The notes below the pieces were generated by a model. That model was given only the letters and a program-made list of their open reading frames with translations, had not been told where the DNA came from and did no database searches. DNA of 46,957 nucleotides from Pseudomonadota bacterium. Lineage in GTDB: Bacteria; Pseudomonadota; Gammaproteobacteria; Burkholderiales; Burkholderiaceae_C. The stretch lies in contig JAFEER010000264.1 of the NCBI GenBank assembly GCA_018240985.1, positions 1-46,957 of the forward strand. The letters are read 5' to 3'. The translations under genes and the position numbers were made by a program. Below, piece after piece: positions 44,008 through 46,957 of this stretch (positions within the stretch are counted from its first letter, which is position 1; every line of letters begins with the position of its first letter).

Positions 44008-44058
44008 TTAGCGGCTGGTGAGGGTCTCCGTCGTAGTTCGCGGTGTCATAACCGACAT
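44008..44058 (-). CDS. Threonine-rich leader peptide of thrS
   Basis: 16-residue frame ATG...TAA encoding [16 protein letters not shown], with six Thr codons (ACA, ACT, ACG, ACG, ACC, ACC). An AAAGG site precedes the ATG. Codons 6-8 contain CGCGAAC (44036-44042), which can pair with GTTCGCG (43993-43999). That segment can alternatively pair with the first arm of the terminator at 43930-43961. This is the layout of ribosome-mediated attenuation: scarce Thr-tRNA stalls the ribosome on the Thr codons, frees the second segment and allows the antiterminator. It would raise thrS when charged tRNA-Thr is low. Structure is read from sequence; regulation is inferred. Confidence 0.75.
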   Translation of the reverse strand: MSVMTPRTTTETLTSR

Positions 44059-44318
44059 TGCCTTTCTCGCCCTTGAATGGTTTGTGGGATTGGATAGCCG
44101 TCGATTCTATCGTTTTTGCGCCGGCTGCGGCCTGGGCGGCGGTTGATCGGCGGCGAGTTCACGTTCACTTTGCCGTGAACGCCTCGCTCCACGTCGTCGA
44201 AATGCGCGCCCTTGCAGTACCAGCGAGTACCAGCGCCGCGGCATCGGTGAACAGCGATCGCTCCGGCCACGACGCGGTGTCGGCCACCCGGTGGCAGCAG
44301 GCGCCGGCCAGCGCAGCA

Positions 44319-45782
44319 TCAGGGAGCAATGAAGCCCGACTTGTCGCAGTTGAGCGCGTAGCCTTCCTGCAGGCAGGTGGCCAGCAACTTGCCCGCTGCC
44401 GTGTAGGCCTCGAAGCTCCAGCCCTTCGAAGGCTGGGGGCGGCGCTCCATCAACAGGAAGCCAAAGCTCGCGTGGTGCGCAATCTGGTCGATCACCGCGC
44501 CGGGCGCGGGCGTAGCGCCGCTGGGCAGCGGATCGGGCAGGGCTACGTCCAGGTTGTCGCCGGCGGTGCCGCTGACCAGCGTGGCCGTCTGCCCCGTCTT
44601 GAAGCTGATGGCCTGAAAATTGTGCACGTGGCCGTGCAGCGCCAGATTCACGCCCGGCGGGTAATAAGCCTGGGCATACAGGCCGCTCATGGCCGACTGC
44701 AGCGCCAGGTTGCCGGGCGCCGGTGCCGAGCCTGCGACGGGTGCGAAGGCCAGGATGGGGTGGTGGTTGGTGAAGATGGTATTGGCCAGGCCCGACTGGG
44801 ATGCCATGCTGGCCACCTGCTGGAACTGCTTCTGGTAGATGGCGAACTGCGCGTCGGAGGGCTTGAGCGCTACCTTGCCCGTCTTGGCCGAATCGAACAC
44901 CACCACCTGCGTGTCGCGGCCCAGGCGCACGGCATATGGGTCGCTGTAATTGGCCGTGCCGTCGTTGGCCGCGTCGTCGCACGAGCGTGCCGCGCTGAAC
45001 GGCTGCGTGTCGAGGAAACGGAACCAGCCCTGCCCGGCGCGGGCACATTCCTCGTGGTTGCCGCGCACCATGACCCAGGGCGCGGACGCGAGCAGGCTCG
45101 CAGCGGGTTTGAACAGGTCGGCCTGCCACGTATCCCAGCCATAGCCCCAGGGGCTGCCCTGGCAGCCGGCGATGTCGGCCGGGCATGCGTTCTCGCGGTA
45201 GTGGTAGTCGCCCACATGCAGCACCAGGTCAGGCTTGAAGCCGGCCGCCGCGGCGGACACCTTGGCGAACTGCCAGGCCTCGCCGTCGGTGCACGGCTGC
45301 CAGGCGTTGTCGGCCTTCTTGAGGCGGCAGCCACTGTCGCCCAGCACGATGATGCGCTGCGGCTCGGCCTTGGGCAGCGGCAGTGCCTGCCCGGCAACGG
45401 ACACACTCGCCGCCGTGGCCGGCACGGCCTGCTCGCACACGGAGACGGGGAACTGCGAAGGCTTGGAATCCGCAGGGGCGCTGGCCGTGGGGCGCAGCGC
45501 CGCCGTGCCGGGCCCCACGCGCAGCGCCATGCGCGTTGTCTGGCCGTCGATCGCGATCAGCGGGCAGGCTGCATTGGCCACCGTGGCGGCTGCAGGCGCA
45601 TAGGAAGTGACGACGCGGGCGATCGCCTGGTTCTGCGCCCCGACCACTACCCAGGCCGCCTTGATATAGGTGGCGTTGCTGGCGTCGTCGCCATCCGAGC
45701 CGCCGCAGCCATGCAGGGCCAGCACTGCAGCCCCCGTCGCCACCCCCGCACCCATCCACATGACATTGCGCCGCATGATCAT
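44319..45782 (-). CDS. Exported calcineurin-like metallophosphoesterase (probable lipoprotein)
   Basis: 487-aa exported phosphoesterase. The signal peptide MIMRRNVMWMGAGVATG... ends in LALHGC, a lipobox-like site with Cys near residue 26, followed by a Gly/Asp-rich linker. The binuclear metal motifs are all present: IVLGDSG near 146, LHVGDYHYR near 190, VMVRGNHEEC near 240, TNHHPILAF near 343 and ALHGHVHNF near 395. The substrate is unknown; it resembles purple-acid-type phosphatases only in the fold. The ATG at 45782 has GAGGG 8 bp upstream. The 216-bp gap to the thrS leader holds no further gene that I can support. Confidence 0.87.
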   Translation of the reverse strand: MIMRRNVMWMGAGVATGAAVLALHGCGGSDGDDASNATYIKAAWVVVGAQNQAIARVVTSYAPAAATVANAACPLIAIDGQTTRMALRVGPGTAALRPTASAPADSKPSQFPVSVCEQAVPATAASVSVAGQALPLPKAEPQRIIVLGDSGCRLKKADNAWQPCTDGEAWQFAKVSAAAAGFKPDLVLHVGDYHYRENACPADIAGCQGSPWGYGWDTWQADLFKPAASLLASAPWVMVRGNHEECARAGQGWFRFLDTQPFSAARSCDDAANDGTANYSDPYAVRLGRDTQVVVFDSAKTGKVALKPSDAQFAIYQKQFQQVASMASQSGLANTIFTNHHPILAFAPVAGSAPAPGNLALQSAMSGLYAQAYYPPGVNLALHGHVHNFQAISFKTGQTATLVSGTAGDNLDVALPDPLPSGATPAPGAVIDQIAHHASFGFLLMERRPQPSKGWSFEAYTAAGKLLATCLQEGYALNCDKSGFIAP

Positions 45783-45876
45783 CAAACCACCCTCTTTTCG
45801 ATTGTTGGAACCTATGTATGGAGCGGGAGGCTAAGCAGGGGGCGTGACGGTTCGGTGACATCGGCCACCAGATGCG

Positions 45877-45902
45877 AAAAAGCCACGGCATGCCGTGGCT
45901 TT
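45877..45902 (-). terminator. Terminator after aceA
   Basis: AAAGCCACGGCA and TGCCGTGGCTTT form a perfect 12-bp palindrome (45879-45902). On the minus strand it ends in T5. It lies 36 bp after the aceA stop. Confidence 0.9.
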
Positions 45903-45938
45903 CGAAAGCGGGGACAAGGGCCGCAGGGCCCCGGCGGA

Positions 45939-46957
45939 TCAGTGGAACTGCTCTTCTTCGGTGGAGCCTGTGAGGGCCTTCACGCTGGAGGAACCGCCCT
46001 GGATCACGGTGGTCACGTCGTCGAAGTAACCTGCGCCCACTTCCTGCTGGTGCGACACGAAGGTGTAGCCTTGGTCGCGCGCGGCGAATTCCGGCTCCTG
46101 GATCATTTCGACATAGTGGCGCATGCCTTCGCCGCGGGCGTAGGCGTGCGCGAACTTGAAGGTGTTGTACCAGTTGCTGTGGATGCCGGCCAGGGTGATG
46201 AACTGGTACTTGTAGCCCAGCGCCGCCAGGTCTTCCTGGAACGAGGCGATCTGCTTGTCGTTGAGGTTCTTCTTCCAGTTGAAGGACGGCGAGCAGTTGT
46301 AGGACAGCAGCTTGCCGGGGCAGGCAGCGTGCACGGCCTGCGCGAATTCGCGAGCAAAGCCGATGTCCGGCACGCCGGTTTCGCACCACACCAGGTCGGC
46401 ATAGGGGGCGTAGGCCACGCCGCGGCTGATGGACTGCTCCAGGCCGTTACGCACGCGGTAAAAGCCTTCTTGCGTGCGCTCGCCGGTCAGGAAGGGCTTG
46501 TCGTTGGCGTCGTGGTCGCTGGTGATCAGGTTGGCGGCCTCGGCGTCGGTGCGGGCCAGCACGATGGTGGACACGCCCATCACGTCGGCAGCAAAGCGCG
46601 CGGCGATCAGCTTCTCGCAGGCCTCTTGCGTGGGCACCAGCACCTTGCCGCCCATGTGGCCGCACTTCTTCACGGCGGCCAGCTGGTCTTCGAAGTGCAC
46701 GCCGGCAGCGCCAGCGGCAATCATGTTCTTCATCAGTTCGAAGGCGTTCAGCACGCCGCCGAAACCGGCTTCGGCGTCGGCCACGATGGGCAGGAAGTAG
46801 TCGATGAACTCGGCGTCGCCGGGGTTCACGCCGCGGCCCCACTGGATTTCATCGGCGCGCTTGAAGGTGTTGTTGATGCGGCGCACCATGGTGGGCACCG
46901 AGTCGTAGGCGTACAGCGACTGGTCGGGGTACATGGTCTCGCTGGTGTTGCCGTCGG
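45939..46957 (-). CDS. aceA: Isocitrate lyase, 3' part (5' end outside window)
   Basis: The last 339 or so residues of the glyoxylate-shunt enzyme that splits isocitrate into glyoxylate and succinate. The catalytic signature KKCGHMGGK is present, with [11 protein letters not shown] (Mg-binding Asp/Glu), [10 protein letters not shown] and [13 protein letters not shown]. The ending [16 protein letters not shown] is typical of betaproteobacterial isocitrate lyases. The frame is open to the window edge; the start is not in the window. Confidence 0.96.
   Translation of the reverse strand, partial: DGNTSETMYPDQSLYAYDSVPTMVRRINNTFKRADEIQWGRGVNPGDAEFIDYFLPIVADAEAGFGGVLNAFELMKNMIAAGAAGVHFEDQLAAVKKCGHMGGKVLVPTQEACEKLIAARFAADVMGVSTIVLARTDAEAANLITSDHDANDKPFLTGERTQEGFYRVRNGLEQSISRGVAYAPYADLVWCETGVPDIGFAREFAQAVHAACPGKLLSYNCSPSFNWKKNLNDKQIASFQEDLAALGYKYQFITLAGIHSNWYNTFKFAHAYARGEGMRHYVEMIQEPEFAARDQGYTFVSHQQEVGAGYFDDVTTVIQGGSSSVKALTGSTEEEQFH

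Overview
The window comes from the chromosome of a high-GC betaproteobacterium, most likely Burkholderiales, family Comamonadaceae. This rests on the aroQ, glnS, aceA and thrS-infC-rpmI-rplT-pheS-pheT-ihfA-merR sequences, the gene order and the GC-rich codon use. I could run no search, so family names come from motifs visible in the sequence and genus is not assigned.

1-12465, core chromosome: S-formylglutathione hydrolase, an MscS channel, rnk with a structured leader, an acyltransferase-3 membrane protein, an orphan homodimeric 2-oxoacid dehydrogenase E1 divergent from an Lrp-type regulator, a minus-strand group aroQ / hydrolase / arfB / esterase, a secreted Pro-Tyr repeat protein and glnS. 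A 234-bp element with 18-bp terminal inverted repeats and 5-bp target duplications occurs three times in the window (1, 2582 and 36140).

12466-16819, scarred accessory stretch: a transposase pseudogene has truncated an HD-domain gene, followed by a dense minus-strand tRNA array (Leu-like, Gly, three Ser, Cys, His, Gln, Tyr, Met, Glu and a 3' fragment) with a Fic gene and a small basic ORF inside it. Several of these tRNAs have unusual or degraded identity features, including a Cys(GCA) tRNA with a class II variable arm. An IS256-type remnant closes the stretch.

16820-35603, an 18.8-kb genomic island in the 3' end of tRNA-Pro(GGG): 28-bp direct repeats mark its ends, and paired TTGTCGCA motifs 11 bp apart sit inside each end. 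It carries an integrase, an excisionase-like gene, a type I restriction-modification operon (hsdM-hsdS-X-hsdR-metallopeptidase) where X joins a HEPN RNase motif to an OST-HTH/LOTUS-like domain, a tyrosine-recombinase-like protein with an internal HTH, a 1354-residue protein (predicted nuclease, TPR, GreA/B-C-like, PIN-like), and an unrecognised 216-aa protein. A diverged ~180-bp repeat containing a terminator flanks the 1354-residue gene. The island looks like a defence island, and the 1354-residue protein and the HEPN-LOTUS gene are the best candidates for undescribed defence functions.

35576-46957, core chromosome: tRNA-Pro, merR, ihfA, pheT, pheS, rplT, rpmI, infC and thrS read leftwards as the classical translation operon. 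Upstream of thrS is a complete-looking ribosome-mediated attenuator: a 16-residue leader peptide with six threonines, mutually exclusive hairpins and a terminator. A calcineurin-like phosphoesterase and the 3' part of isocitrate lyase end the window.
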